A stretch of 64,000 bases of DNA from Phormidium tenue FACHB-1050 (GTDB lineage Bacteria > Cyanobacteriota > Cyanobacteriia > Pseudanabaenales > Pseudanabaenaceae), in the NCBI RefSeq assembly GCF_014696925.1, contig NZ_JACJQY010000021.1:1-64000 (forward strand), in the 5' to 3' direction. Position numbers and translations under genes: made by a program. The notes below the pieces were generated by a model that was not told the origin of the DNA, did no database searches, and saw nothing but the letters and a program-made list of their open reading frames with translations. Below, piece by piece: positions 8,990 through 18,466 of the stretch (positions are counted from its first letter, which is position 1; every line of letters starts with the position of its first letter).

Positions 8990-9365
8990 ATAAGTACCCA
9001 GAATAAGTACTCAGCATTTAGTGGTGCAGCACGAAGTGCTGCACCACTAAATGCTGGGCTGGAAAACATTGTCAGATCTTTAGACGGCGCTCTCTCAATA
9101 TTAATAACTTTAGAAATAACCTTTTCATAACTTTTGGGTAAATAAATATTGAATTTAGGAAGTAGGATGTTCCTATGAAATAGAAAAGTACAGTTGCATA
9201 GCCCAAAAGCCTTATCTAAATTAAATAATTGTTTAGATAGCTAAAGCAGTTCTTCAACTTCATATTTTCTAAAAGTTATCCAGACATTTGAATTAACAAT
9301 TAAATAATTTATTAAATCACTTTAGATATTTTTAGTACCTCAAAACTGGGGAAAGGAGAAAAAAC
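8990..9365. other. Intergenic region before the STAS gene
   Basis: 376 bp without a gene. Its left part carries the hairpin at 9012-9056, which may terminate the glycosylase gene. The remainder is AT-rich, presumably the promoter and leader of the STAS gene, with no motif I can name. Confidence 0.5.
9012..9056. repeat. Perfect hairpin, 21-bp arms
   Basis: Arms of 21 nt are exactly complementary around a GAA loop (apex GCAC-GAA-GTGC). It lies 23 bp after the glycosylase stop and may terminate it, but lacks a T-run. Confidence 0.9.
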
Positions 9366-9683
9366 ATGCATATTGAAGTAATGCAGCCAACGGGACATCT
9401 TAACGCCACTAGTACTAACTATTTTCGTCAACAAGCTAGTCATGTTTTAGATCGGAAACCTGATGTATTACTTATTGACCTAAAACATCTCAAACAGATG
9501 GATAGCTCAGGTTTGGGGGCTTTAATTTTTGCTTTGAGGAGCGCAAAGGCGATCGGCTGTAAGTTTGCACTCTGCTCAATTAGCGAATATATCGAATTTT
9601 TGTTAGAAGCAACATCAATGAAAAACTTATTTGATGTATTTGAAAATCGCAGCCAGTTTGAACATTCTTTGAAAAAAGTTTAA
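9366..9683 (+). CDS. STAS-domain anti-sigma factor antagonist-like protein
   Basis: Single-domain STAS protein of 105 residues. The conserved MDSSGLGALI loop holds the serine (residues 47-48) that a partner serine kinase phosphorylates in SpoIIAA-type switches. No kinase, phosphatase or sigma factor lies nearby. The start is well supported by GGAGA 7 bp upstream. Its partner and the process it controls are unknown. Confidence 0.85.
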   Translation: MHIEVMQPTGHLNATSTNYFRQQASHVLDRKPDVLLIDLKHLKQMDSSGLGALIFALRSAKAIGCKFALCSISEYIEFLLEATSMKNLFDVFENRSQFEHSLKKV

Positions 9684-9714
9684 CTATATCAATCTTGCTT
9701 AAGATATAAAACCT

Positions 9715-9747
9715 AAATAAAGGCGGTGCGAAGCGCCGCCTTTATTT
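9715..9747. terminator. Hairpin after STAS gene
   Basis: Stem AAATAAAGGCGG... closing on GCCGCCTTTATTT, apex TGC-GAA-GCG with one T/G mismatch. Flanking A- and T-rich arms are consistent with a terminator. Confidence 0.75.
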
Positions 9748-9753
9748 ATTTTC

Positions 9754-9791
9754 TAAAAGAGGCGTGGTGCTAAGACATCATGCCTCTTTTA
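9754..9791. repeat. Imperfect hairpin
   Basis: Inverted repeat TAAAAGAGGC/GCCTCTTTTA enclosing a partly paired 18-nt loop, 7 bp after the previous hairpin. Confidence 0.65.
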
Positions 9792-9873
9792 AGTTTTTAT
9801 ATTTGCGATCGCTATTATTGTTAAAACTTAAAAATCTTATATAGCCGTCCTATATCATTTGTGGATTTTTTTA

Positions 9874-9914
9874 GTTTGTGGAAGGACACCCCGATGGGGA
9901 GTCCTTCCACAAAC
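9874..9914. repeat. Hairpin with CCCC-GAT-GGGG apex
   Basis: Arms GTTTGTGGAAGGAC and its complement, one A/A bulge, then CCCC-GAT-GGGG. Followed by GTAGGATTGCTAC, a motif resembling that in the element at 62322. Confidence 0.85.
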
Positions 9915-9978
9915 CATGTAGGATTGCTACAGCCATGCAAGAGTTAAATAAGACGAAATAAGACAAATTAAAACCCAA

Positions 9979-10005
9979 AATCCAAGTAGCGGCGCTACTT
10001 GGATT
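9979..10005. repeat. Perfect hairpin, 12-bp arms
   Basis: AATCCAAGTAGC and its exact complement around a GGC loop. Confidence 0.8.
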
Positions 10006-10096
10006 TATTGCGTTCCAGCGATCCCCTAACAAAGCGCTGCAAATTATTGTTAAAATTTCTCCATCCTACTGACTGGTCAATAAGATCAAACAAATT

Positions 10097-10570
10097 ATGG
10101 AACCTAAAGAAAACACTGACGAATCGATCGCAGAAGATCCAGCCGAAACTTTAAAAGCTACTAGTCCAGACAAAAAGTCTCCAGAAGCACCAGAAATAAC
10201 AAAGTCAGTAACATCCGTTTCTGTAGCAACATCTGAAGCCAAAACAGTTGCTACTCCACCCATAGACGACTCACTCAACGTGAGTTTCGATATTTTGAAG
10301 CAAATCAAGGAACTTTGGGAGGAGTACTTTGGTGAAGGCAAAAAAACCAATCGCACCCTAGCGATCGCCATAATTGCTACCATCCCTGTATTTATTGTCA
10401 CATCAGAAATTTTAGGCTTTTTGAATAAATTACCAGTATTGCCTAGCTTCTTTGAATTAGTGGGCTTTGTCTATTCGGTATGGTTTATCTATCGATACCT
10501 ATTACTTGCTAATACTCGCAAGGAGCTAATCGATGGGATCACAGCTTGGAAAAGCAAAGTTTTCGGCTAA
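10097..10570 (+). CDS. CAAD-domain thylakoid membrane protein (CURT1-like)
   Basis: 157 residues: an acidic, disordered N-terminal region of about 60 residues, a short amphipathic helix (LKQIKELWEEYFGEG), two membrane helices (IAIIATIPVFIVTSEIL and FFELVGFVYSVWFIYRYLL) and the C-terminal helix TRKELIDGITAWKSKV. This is the CAAD module that anchors some aminoacyl-tRNA synthetases and is related to the membrane-curving CURT1 proteins. Here it stands without a synthetase, so a membrane-shaping role is plausible but inferred. Confidence 0.85.
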   Translation: MEPKENTDESIAEDPAETLKATSPDKKSPEAPEITKSVTSVSVATSEAKTVATPPIDDSLNVSFDILKQIKELWEEYFGEGKKTNRTLAIAIIATIPVFIVTSEILGFLNKLPVLPSFFELVGFVYSVWFIYRYLLLANTRKELIDGITAWKSKVFG

Positions 10571-10605
10571 ATAACCAATCTCACGACAAGGGGAATCAGA
10601 ACAGC

Positions 10606-10729
10606 TATTCTGATTATGAAACCGATTTTGGTGTTTCCAGCGCCTTCGGCGCTGGAAACACCAAAATTGGTTTTTTGAAAGCCTGCCAACGGCGGGCTTT
10701 CAAAAAATCGATTTTTATAATGAGAATTA
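10606..10729. mobile_element. Double-hairpin miniature element, family A, copy 1
   Basis: About 124 bp with imperfect terminal inverted repeats (ATTCTGATTAT... and ...ATAATGAGAATTA) enclosing two hairpins. The first is built on GGTGTTTCCAGCGC-CTTCGG, the second on GAAAGCC...GGCTTTC. Copies 2 and 3 lie at 16940 and 31145. It encodes no protein, as expected for a MITE-like or REP-like element. It follows the CAAD gene and precedes dnaK. Confidence 0.85.
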
Positions 10730-10860
10730 CTGGGCTTAGAAGCCCTTTGTCTATAAGCGTGATATTTAGAGATAGGATATTAGCAAAGTAAAGCAACATC
10801 AAAAATTGTTAAGCTGTTTAATAGACAGTCTTGGGAAGTGAAGAGGTATATACGTCAAGC

Positions 10861-12831
10861 ATGGGCAAAATTGTAGGTATTGACTTGGGTACGACAAACT
10901 CTGTGGTAGCCGTTATGGAAGGTGGCAAACCCATAGTGATTGCAAACTCAGAAGGTAGCCGCACCACTCCCTCCGTTGTTAGCTTTACTAAAGATGGCGA
11001 ACGTCTTGTCGGGCAAATGGCACGTCGGCAAGCAGTGCTAAATCCTGACAATACCTTTTATTCTGTCAAACGGTTTATCGGACGCAAGCATAGTGAACTC
11101 TCGGCGGAAACTAAGCGTGTCCCTTATACAGTACGTCGTGATGATCAGGGCAATATCAAGTTACGCAGCTCTAGACTTGAGAAAGATTTTGCACCTGAAG
11201 AAATTTCAGCAATGGTAATTCGTAAACTCGTCGATGAGGCGAGTCGGTATCTAGGCGAACCTGTAACAGGTGCAGTAATTACAGTTCCTGCTTATTTTAA
11301 TGACTCGCAGAGACAGGCTACAAAAGATGCTGGTCGTATAGCGGGGATTGAAGTTAAGCGGATTTTAAATGAGCCAACGGCTGCCTCGCTAGCCTATGGA
11401 TTAGATAAAAAATCCAACAAGAAAATTTTAGTATTTGACCTTGGTGGTGGCACATTTGATGTGTCTGTGCTAGAGGTGAGCGACGGTTTATTTGAAGTCA
11501 AGGCAACGACGGGCGATACCCAGTTAGGCGGTGATGATTTCGATCGCCAAATTGTGAATTACCTCGCTGAAGAATTTCTAAAATCCGATGGTGTGGATCT
11601 GCGTAAAGAGCGCCAAGCATTACAACGTTTGACCGAGGCAGCCGAAAAAGCCAAGATTGAGCTTTCGACGGTGGGCGTAACCGAAATTAATTTACCGTTC
11701 ATCACAGCCACGGCTGAGGGACCTTTACATTTAGAAACTAGTTTAAAGCGATCGCAGTTTGAGCGTTTAAGTGCTGATTTATTAGAGCGTTTACAAATTC
11801 CCCTCGATCGCGTGTTACGTGATGCTCAAATTAGTCCGCGCCAAATCGATGAAGTGGTTTTAGTTGGTGGCTCGACAAGGATTCCTGCGGTACAGGAAAT
11901 GGTGGGAAGAGCGATCGGTAAACCACCTAGCCAAAGCGTTAATCCCGATGAAGTGGTGGCGATCGGCGCGGTGATCCAAGCTGCGATTTTGTCGGGCGAA
12001 ATTAAGGATGTGTTGCTGCTAGATGTCACACCTTTGTCTCTTGGTGTTGAAACTTCGGGCGGGGTAGTCAAACGTTTGATTCCTCGCAATACGACGATCC
12101 CCTGTCGCAAGATGGAATTATTTACGACTGCCGAAGATAACCAAACCTCTGTGGAAATCCATGTGATCCAAGGCGAACGAGATCTCGCTGAATATAACAA
12201 GTCTTTGGGGCGCTTTAAATTAAGTGGACTTGATCCCCAGCCTCGCGGCGTGGCTCAGGTGGATGTCACCTTTGATCTAAATACTGATGGGATTTTGGCG
12301 GTAACTGCTAGCGATCGCCGCACGGGTGTCGAACGCCGCGTCACAATTAAGGGTGCTTCGACTTTAGACGAGAAAGAAGTGCAGCGCATGGTCACTGAGG
12401 CTGAGCAATTTGCCGATCGCGATCGTGCTAAACGGGAACGCATCGAGAAACTTAATCGAGCCGATAACTTGGCAGTGGGAGCCGAGCGTCAACTCAAAGA
12501 TTTGGCCCTTAATTACGGCTACAAACTCAGTTACGAACGCCGCAAACAAATTGAGGGATCGATTAAAAAGCTAAGAGATGCGATCGTCAAGGAGGATGAT
12601 GCCCTAATTGATCGCGCTCAGTCCGAGTTGCAGGAAGCGCTCTATGCCCTATCAACGGAACTCTATGCCGAAGATGACGAGGATTACGATGATGAGGATG
12701 ATGATTTATTTGGTGGCATCCTCGAAAGTATCGGTAGTTTTGCCAGCCGCAACAAACGGGGCAGGGACGAAGATGATCGCCGCCGTCCAAATACGCGAGT
12801 GTCTTACGATGACGACGATGATTGGATGTAG
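10861..12831 (+). CDS. dnaK: Hsp70 chaperone DnaK (cyanobacterial paralogue)
   Basis: ATP-dependent chaperone. The ATPase signatures [26 protein letters not shown] and [13 protein letters not shown] are intact, followed by the substrate-binding domain and helical lid. The C terminus departs from the standard form: a very acidic stretch ([11 protein letters not shown]), then a [19 protein letters not shown] block and the tail DDDDDWM instead of the usual EEVD-like end. This fits the divergent DnaK1/DnaK3-type paralogues of cyanobacteria rather than the main DnaK2. ATG 10861 gives the canonical N terminus; upstream in-frame starts add a non-homologous extension. No grpE or dnaJ is adjacent. Confidence 0.93.
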   Translation: MGKIVGIDLGTTNSVVAVMEGGKPIVIANSEGSRTTPSVVSFTKDGERLVGQMARRQAVLNPDNTFYSVKRFIGRKHSELSAETKRVPYTVRRDDQGNIKLRSSRLEKDFAPEEISAMVIRKLVDEASRYLGEPVTGAVITVPAYFNDSQRQATKDAGRIAGIEVKRILNEPTAASLAYGLDKKSNKKILVFDLGGGTFDVSVLEVSDGLFEVKATTGDTQLGGDDFDRQIVNYLAEEFLKSDGVDLRKERQALQRLTEAAEKAKIELSTVGVTEINLPFITATAEGPLHLETSLKRSQFERLSADLLERLQIPLDRVLRDAQISPRQIDEVVLVGGSTRIPAVQEMVGRAIGKPPSQSVNPDEVVAIGAVIQAAILSGEIKDVLLLDVTPLSLGVETSGGVVKRLIPRNTTIPCRKMELFTTAEDNQTSVEIHVIQGERDLAEYNKSLGRFKLSGLDPQPRGVAQVDVTFDLNTDGILAVTASDRRTGVERRVTIKGASTLDEKEVQRMVTEAEQFADRDRAKRERIEKLNRADNLAVGAERQLKDLALNYGYKLSYERRKQIEGSIKKLRDAIVKEDDALIDRAQSELQEALYALSTELYAEDDEDYDDEDDDLFGGILESIGSFASRNKRGRDEDDRRRPNTRVSYDDDDDWM

Positions 12832-12867
12832 ATAAAAAAGGCGGCGCAAAGCGCCGCCTTTTTTATC
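12831..12867. terminator. Bidirectional terminator
   Basis: Perfect 17-bp arms, apex GGCGGCGC-AAA-GCGCCGCC, bounded by A6 and T6 runs, between two convergent genes. It overlaps the dnaK stop and the last codons of the cyclase gene. Confidence 0.92.
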
Positions 12868-15800
12868 TTTTGGAGGTAAGCCAATAGGTTTGCATGAGTC
12901 CTTTGCCCTTGACTTCAATCGCACCCCGCTCGACCAAATCAAATTTAGGCTTGAGCAATTCATAGGTGGCGGCAGTCACCTGAATTTTGCCAACCTCACT
13001 GTGAGACTCCATCCGACTTGCCACATTCACCGTGTCACCCCAGAGATCGTAAATAAACTTTTGCGTGCCGATCACCCCTGCAATTACCGCACCCGTATGG
13101 ATACCAACGCGAATTTGTAATGGTCTACCTGTCAAATCACGGAGTTCAGCCACTTTATCAACCATATCTAAAGCCATACAGGCGATCGCCTCTGCATGTT
13201 TTTCCGTAGGAATCGGAATACCACCTGCCACCATATAGGCATCACCAATGGTTTTAATTTTCTCTAAGCCATAGGTTTCACAAAGTGTATCGAACGTAGA
13301 AAAAATGAGATTGAGCAGATCCACCAAATCTTGGGGCGAAAGTTCGGAAGACATTCGCGTAAAGCTCACCAGATCGGCAAAGAGAACTGTAACCGACTCA
13401 AAACTATCCGCAATGACACCGTGAAACTGCTTAAGGCGATCGGCGATCGGCTTAGGCAGAATATTTAATAATAATCTCTCTGATTTCTCCTGCTCAGCAT
13501 TGAGAGCTTCTTCAGCCATTTTTCTTTCAGTAATATCATCAAGTACACCCAAAATCCCGATCGTTTTGCCATCCGCATCAATAATTGGGAGCTTGCTAAT
13601 ATCCAGCCATATTGATTGTCCAGACTTATCTGGATTGAGTTTGCGCTGAATCACATGCATTTCAGGAATGTTAGATTCCATAATTTGCTGATCGTGAGTC
13701 CGAAACATAGTTGCCAATTCAGGATTATTAATTAGATCGTAGTCAGTCTTACCCACTACACTTTCTGGAGTCTCCAGTTGAGCATACATCGCCCAATTTT
13801 TATTACATCCTCTAAACACCAGATTTGTATCTTTCCAGAAAATTTGTTGGGGAATGCTATCAATAATTAATCGTAAATAGGTTTTTTGCTCTTCAAGAGC
13901 TTGCTCCGCTATCACCCGCGCCGTGATATCTTGAAAACTCCATACACGACCAATAATCTGATCGCTAAGCCTTTGGGGACGGGAATAGCGTTCCAAAACT
14001 CGACCATCAATCAGCTCTAACAAATCATAACTTTCACGTTCAGGATGGCTATAAAACTCCTGCGATCGCTGCATAAAGTCTTGAGGATCGAGCATCTTTT
14101 CCGATAGAAACTCTAATCTCAGGTCATAATCAGGTATAGATAAAACCTCCAAAGATAGCCCAAACATATCGATAAAACGCTGGTTGTAGCTATTGATATG
14201 CCCAACTCGATCAACGGCGACCACACCATCTGCGATCGACTCAAAGGTAGCTCTTTGTAAACTCACAAACTCTTCAAGGGTAGACTCAATTCTCTTTCGT
14301 TCCGTAATATCAACCCCAATTGAGAGAATTTCCACCAATTTTCCTGAATCATCTAAAATTGGGCGATTTGACCAAGATATCCACACCTGCTCTCCATCGC
14401 TACGGATATTTTGACTTTCTTGAAACATTGATATCTGATGAGAATTGTGGCGATCCTTCATCCAACTGAGTAAATCAGAAATAGTTGTGTCATCACTACC
14501 TTTGACAATCGTGCCACTAATATTTCTCCCCACCATTTCGTCTTCCTTACTAAACCCAAAAAAAGCTAGTCCATATTCATTAATAAATTTAATTGTGCCG
14601 ACAGTATTGATACGTAAAATGATGCAGTTGGCAGCTTCCACAAGGGTGCGATATTTGATTTCACTGGTTTTTAAATCAGCAGTACGCTGTTCTACCCGAA
14701 TTTCTAACTCCTCTTTACTTTGAGCAAGCGCCATAAAAGAAATCTGTAACTGTTGCGCCATTTGATTAAAGGAGTCAGCCAGAATTGATAGCTCTCGCAC
14801 ATTTGCAGTTTCGATGGGACGATAGGGTTGACCAGTAGCGAGATCGGCTGAAGCAGACAGATTTGCAAGCAAGTGAGAAGCATCAATAAGCTTCTCAACG
14901 GGTTTGGCAATCCATTTTGATGTATAAAAACCTGTCAAGCTAGCAAAAACTAGGGCTAAAACACATAAGACAATCGTGTTGCGTGTGTTGATATTAATGC
15001 GATCGCGAAAGTCTTCTTCAGATACTGCGACGATCATCAGCCAGTCTAATCCCTGAGCATTACGTAATCTCGTAATCTGAATATATTGGGTTGCACCCTC
15101 CCATTCCATCTGGATTTGCTGATGCTTGGGAATATCAGCAGAATTAAGATATTTTTGTTGAAGATTTTGAAAGACTAAGCGCAGTAGAGGATTTTGGCTT
15201 TTAAGGGCATGAATACGATGTTGTTTTTGATCTATGGAAATATAGGATGCTTCTGAAGTTGATGTAGCAACGATCTCCCCCGATGGTTCCAAAATAAAGG
15301 CTTGTCCTGTTTTAGCGATTTTTAGCTGTCTTAGAAAATCCCCTATTTGAGAGAGCGTTAAGTCGATCGCCATGACTCCCCGCAAGTTACCAGATTCGCT
15401 ATAAATCGGCAAAGAAGCCGTAATCCCTAAAATCGGACGTGCTACAAATGGATAAATAGGACTCCAGACTGTTTGGCGAGCCTTAACTGCTGCCTTGTAC
15501 CAAGGGCGATCTCGAGGATCGTAAATATTTACTTCAATTTGGTTAAGGACTTTACCAGTGTTATCTAAGCGAAAGATGGCTTTTTGCAGTGGTGCTACTA
15601 AATTTGGCGAAGAAGATCGATGCAACACCAAAGCATTACCTTCTCGCCTTTCCACACCAAGGAATTGACCTTGAGGATTTGCTGCGTAGAAAAAATATAA
15701 ACTTTGAGCTTGGCGCATCTGCTGCCAAAATAATTTGTCTAAACCATTTAAATTCTCAAAATTTAGATAGCCTGCCTTTGCCAAGGATCCATGGGCTTGC

Positions 15801-16039
15801 AGAATCTCTAAAGGGGCTTCAAAGTAACCCCGCACATGCGCCTCAATCGTATTGGTTACTTCCTGTCCAATTTGAGGAGCTAGCTCCTGAGTTGCTTCCC
15901 GCCCATTTTGTACCGATAGCCATCCCGTAATTCCTACCGCCGCAATCACTTGAGTCACAAAAGGAACTATCAGCAATATCTTGAGAGAAAGCTGGCGATC
16001 GCGTTGAGATTTGGCATCTTTACTGGCGGGGGCAGTCAT
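12863..16039 (-). CDS. Membrane sensor adenylate cyclase (Cache-HAMP-PAS3-class III cyclase)
   Basis: 1058 residues. A membrane helix near residues 22-45 is followed by a periplasmic dCache-like sensor (includes VNIYDPRDRPWYKAAV), a second helix (TIVLCVLALVFASLTGFY), HAMP, a coiled coil and three PAS/PAC units (ITERKR... and ITERKMAEE junctions). The C-terminal class III cyclase domain has metal aspartates in FADLVSFT and IGDAYM. The purine-specifying residues are Lys in EKIKTIGD and Asp in YDLWGDTVNVASRM, which is the adenylate-cyclase pattern, so cAMP is the likely product. It resembles cyanobacterial CyaC/CyaB-type multidomain cyclases. The extracellular ligand is unknown. Confidence 0.92.
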   Translation of the reverse strand: MTAPASKDAKSQRDRQLSLKILLIVPFVTQVIAAVGITGWLSVQNGREATQELAPQIGQEVTNTIEAHVRGYFEAPLEILQAHGSLAKAGYLNFENLNGLDKLFWQQMRQAQSLYFFYAANPQGQFLGVERREGNALVLHRSSSPNLVAPLQKAIFRLDNTGKVLNQIEVNIYDPRDRPWYKAAVKARQTVWSPIYPFVARPILGITASLPIYSESGNLRGVMAIDLTLSQIGDFLRQLKIAKTGQAFILEPSGEIVATSTSEASYISIDQKQHRIHALKSQNPLLRLVFQNLQQKYLNSADIPKHQQIQMEWEGATQYIQITRLRNAQGLDWLMIVAVSEEDFRDRININTRNTIVLCVLALVFASLTGFYTSKWIAKPVEKLIDASHLLANLSASADLATGQPYRPIETANVRELSILADSFNQMAQQLQISFMALAQSKEELEIRVEQRTADLKTSEIKYRTLVEAANCIILRINTVGTIKFINEYGLAFFGFSKEDEMVGRNISGTIVKGSDDTTISDLLSWMKDRHNSHQISMFQESQNIRSDGEQVWISWSNRPILDDSGKLVEILSIGVDITERKRIESTLEEFVSLQRATFESIADGVVAVDRVGHINSYNQRFIDMFGLSLEVLSIPDYDLRLEFLSEKMLDPQDFMQRSQEFYSHPERESYDLLELIDGRVLERYSRPQRLSDQIIGRVWSFQDITARVIAEQALEEQKTYLRLIIDSIPQQIFWKDTNLVFRGCNKNWAMYAQLETPESVVGKTDYDLINNPELATMFRTHDQQIMESNIPEMHVIQRKLNPDKSGQSIWLDISKLPIIDADGKTIGILGVLDDITERKMAEEALNAEQEKSERLLLNILPKPIADRLKQFHGVIADSFESVTVLFADLVSFTRMSSELSPQDLVDLLNLIFSTFDTLCETYGLEKIKTIGDAYMVAGGIPIPTEKHAEAIACMALDMVDKVAELRDLTGRPLQIRVGIHTGAVIAGVIGTQKFIYDLWGDTVNVASRMESHSEVGKIQVTAATYELLKPKFDLVERGAIEVKGKGLMQTYWLTSKR

Positions 16040-16161
16040 ACAAAAAGCTAAAAATGCTAGACCATCCCCATAATAAAGTGATCCTCATGTAAAAGTACGA
16101 GTCTGCGCGTATTTGCTCACTTCTTGCCTGAGGTTTGCTCTAATAAGTAAGTAGACAAAAC

Positions 16162-16204
16162 CTAAAACCTCTAGCCCACGCTGCGCGTGGGCTAGAGGTT
16201 TTAG
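16162..16204. repeat. Perfect hairpin, 19-bp arms
   Basis: CTAAAACCTCTAGCCCACG and its exact complement around a CTGCG loop, 28 bp upstream of pipY. Possibly a leader structure. Confidence 0.85.
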
Positions 16205-16231
16205 ATCTGGATTTTTATTACCATCAAAGTT

Positions 16232-16912
16232 ATGTCTGAAGTTACTTCTGAAGCGATCGCCCAAAAGATCGGCGATCGCCTAAATCACATTCGGGTCAAT
16301 ATTCCACCGCAGGTAAAACTAGTTGCTGTCAGCAAATACACGACGACAGAGGCAATCCGCGCGGCTTACTATGCAGGTGTGCGTGACTTTGCCGAATCGC
16401 GTGTACAGGAGGCAAAAATCAAGCAAACAGAGTTAGCAGATTTAACTGATATCACATGGCACATGATCGGCTCTCTGCAAAGTAACAAAGCAAAACAAGC
16501 CCTCAGCCAATTTGATTGGATACATTCTATTGATCGCCTGAGTCTTGCCGAACAATGCGATCGCCTTATATCTGAACTTGGGAAATCACCGAAGCTGTTA
16601 TTGCAGGTCAATCTAGCCGAAGACCCCAACAAGTCAGGCTGGTCAGAATCAGAACTATTAGCAGATTTACCAAAACTAGCAAAATTACAAAATCTCAATA
16701 TCGTTGGTCTAATGACAATTCTGCCCCTTGGTCTAGATGAAGCTAAAGCCTATGCCGTTTTTAGCCACGCTACTGAACTAGCCGCAAAAATGAGATCTCT
16801 CGGTTGGGCAAATATTCAAGAACTATCAATGGGCATGTCCGCCGACTATGCGATCGCCATCAAAGCAGGCGCTACGATCATTCGGATTGGTAGCCAGATT
16901 TTTGCTCTGTAA
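16232..16912 (+). CDS. pipY: PLP homeostasis protein (YggS/PipY family)
   Basis: Single-domain, fold type III PLP-binding protein involved in vitamin B6 and amino-acid/keto-acid homeostasis. The PLP lysine sits in LVAVSKYTT, and the family motifs FAESRVQEA, WHMIGSLQSNKA and ELSMGMSADYAIAIKAGAT are present. In cyanobacteria the gene normally follows pipX and precedes sepF; here pipX is not upstream and 947 bp separate it from sepF. Confidence 0.93.
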   Translation: MSEVTSEAIAQKIGDRLNHIRVNIPPQVKLVAVSKYTTTEAIRAAYYAGVRDFAESRVQEAKIKQTELADLTDITWHMIGSLQSNKAKQALSQFDWIHSIDRLSLAEQCDRLISELGKSPKLLLQVNLAEDPNKSGWSESELLADLPKLAKLQNLNIVGLMTILPLGLDEAKAYAVFSHATELAAKMRSLGWANIQELSMGMSADYAIAIKAGATIIRIGSQIFAL

Positions 16913-17859
16913 TATATTTGGAATGAGGCGCTTCACACAGCAATTCCCAGTATGAAAACGATTTTGGTGTTTCCAGCACCTTCGGTGCTGGAAACACCAA
17001 AATCGTTTTTTTGCAAGCTCTCCATTGGCGGGCTTGCAAAAAAACGATTTTTATAATTAGAATTGCAGCGCTACCGCCTTACAAACATTAATTTTTTTTT
17101 TGCTTGCCAGACATGCCCAAACCTGTTATAAGTTTAGCGTTCTAAAGCAAATAGTTTTTCTCAGTTAAGTTGAGAATCTAGCTAATCCTCATGGTGAGAG
17201 TTTGAAATTACTGCTAGCAATACAATAAATTAATACATTTTTTGTATTCTAGAATACTTTAATTTCAAATAAAAATACTGATGCCCCCAAATCAGAAATC
17301 ACCCATGAGTATTACTAACTATTTTGATGTTATGGCTTTTATCTTTTCTAATGGCTAATACGAAAAGCTTTAAGAAAGACTATGTATAACTAAGTTTTTA
17401 TGCTGATATCACATTGTCCAATTATCATCATTTAGACTCACATAGACGCTCTTAGCAAGCACAAATTTGTTTTGCAAAGTCCTTGGTAGCAAGCAAGTTT
17501 ACCCAATTATTAAAAACTTGTTAAATATCAAAAAGATTTCTTCGTAGGTAACTAGTTAACTTAAGTAGTTAAGTCCTATGTACTACAAGGCTTTGTCAAA
17601 TAAAAGTCGTGTTTTGTCGTATAACAAAAAGTTAATAACTGTATCTAGCTTTTTTGCCTGTTATCGGTTACAGTCTGCGAGTAAATATTTTGTCAATACT
17701 GTTTTGGACAGTAAAGGCAATTTAACACAACTAGACAAAGCAACTCTTTGCCTTATTTTATAAGACTGCTTTATTAGATCGCACTCCTCATCTAGTCTAG
17801 AAGTATGATGTTGCGGTTTTAAACCAAAACTGAGGAGCACACACTAGGAGTTAATTACG
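16913..17859. other. Long intergenic region pipY-sepF
   Basis: 947 bp without a convincing gene. It contains the family A element at 16940-17066, then AT-rich DNA with a few short palindromes. A 61-codon reading frame at 17578-17763 has no recognisable features. The last 90 bp carry GGAG ahead of sepF. Confidence 0.6.
16940..17066. mobile_element. Double-hairpin miniature element, family A, copy 2
   Basis: 127 bp with terminal inverted repeats GCAATTC...GAATTGC and two hairpins. The first has apex CAGCAC-CTTCGG-type loop closing on GTGCTG; the second has GCAAGCTC...GGCTTGC. It begins 28 bp after the pipY stop. Compensatory changes keep the stems paired relative to copies 1 and 3. Confidence 0.87.
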
Positions 17860-18444
17860 ATGGGAATTTTTACAAAGCTCAAGGATTTTGTTGGTTTGAA
17901 TGAAGCCCAAGAGTACGAATATGAGTACGATGAAGCCTCAAGCCGTGAATACCAAGACATTTATCAAGAAGATAATGGCGCGATCGCTCCAGAACCTGAG
18001 GAGCCACAAACTCGCCGCACCCGTGAACGTCCCACTGCTTTAAGAGCAACTTCTGAAAACATGAGCAATGTAATTGGTATGCCTGGTGCTGCAAATGGTC
18101 TGTCCCAAGTAATGGTGATGGAGCCCCGCACTTTTGAAGAAATGCCTCAAGCCATCCAAGCATTACGTGAACGCAAATCAGTTGTGCTTAACTTGACGAT
18201 GATGGACCCCGATCAAGCTCAGCGAGCAGTTGACTTTGTTGCTGGTGGTACTTATGCCCTTGATGGTCATCAAGAACGTATTGGCGATAGCATCTTCCTA
18301 TTTGCACCTTCTTGTGTTCAAGTCACATCACAGTCTTCAGTATTGAACGAAGCACCTATGCCTCAGCCTCGCGTGGTACGTCCTACCGCAGCACCTGCTC
18401 CAGCATGGGCTGCCGAAGCACCCGTTAGCCGTTTCGCTCAATAA
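17860..18444 (+). CDS. sepF: Cell division protein SepF (Cdv2)
   Basis: FtsZ-bundling protein of the cyanobacterial and Gram-positive divisome. It has an N-terminal membrane-targeting helix ([13 protein letters not shown]), an acidic linker, and a C-terminal SepF core with [42 protein letters not shown] and the dimer strand [14 protein letters not shown]. The tail is Ala/Pro-rich. The start has a good GGAG upstream. It precedes proC by 22 bp, matching the conserved order. Confidence 0.95.
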   Translation: MGIFTKLKDFVGLNEAQEYEYEYDEASSREYQDIYQEDNGAIAPEPEEPQTRRTRERPTALRATSENMSNVIGMPGAANGLSQVMVMEPRTFEEMPQAIQALRERKSVVLNLTMMDPDQAQRAVDFVAGGTYALDGHQERIGDSIFLFAPSCVQVTSQSSVLNEAPMPQPRVVRPTAAPAPAWAAEAPVSRFAQ

Positions 18445-18466
18445 TATCTAGGTTATTGGTGAATCT

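Larger units (their letters stand above)
9684..10096. other. Hairpin-rich intergenic region
   Basis: 413 bp with no gene but four separate palindromes, listed individually. The last 90 bp before 10097 form the leader of the CAAD gene. Confidence 0.7.

Noticed and set aside
10546-10791. 81-codon frame over the family A element
   Set aside because: Most of its sequence is the hairpin element; it overlaps the end of the CAAD gene and lacks a ribosome site.
12587-12790. His-rich frame antisense to the dnaK tail
   Set aside because: Mirror of the Asp-rich codons (GAT/GAC read as ATC/GTC or CAT/CAC); not a gene.
17578-17763. 61-codon frame in the pipY-sepF gap
   Set aside because: No motif, no clear Shine-Dalgarno, composition like the non-coding flanks.
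17780-17859. Possible Yfr1-type small RNA
   Set aside because: ACTCCTCA-like bases occur near 17783 but the flanking stems and full ACTCCTCACAC core are missing.
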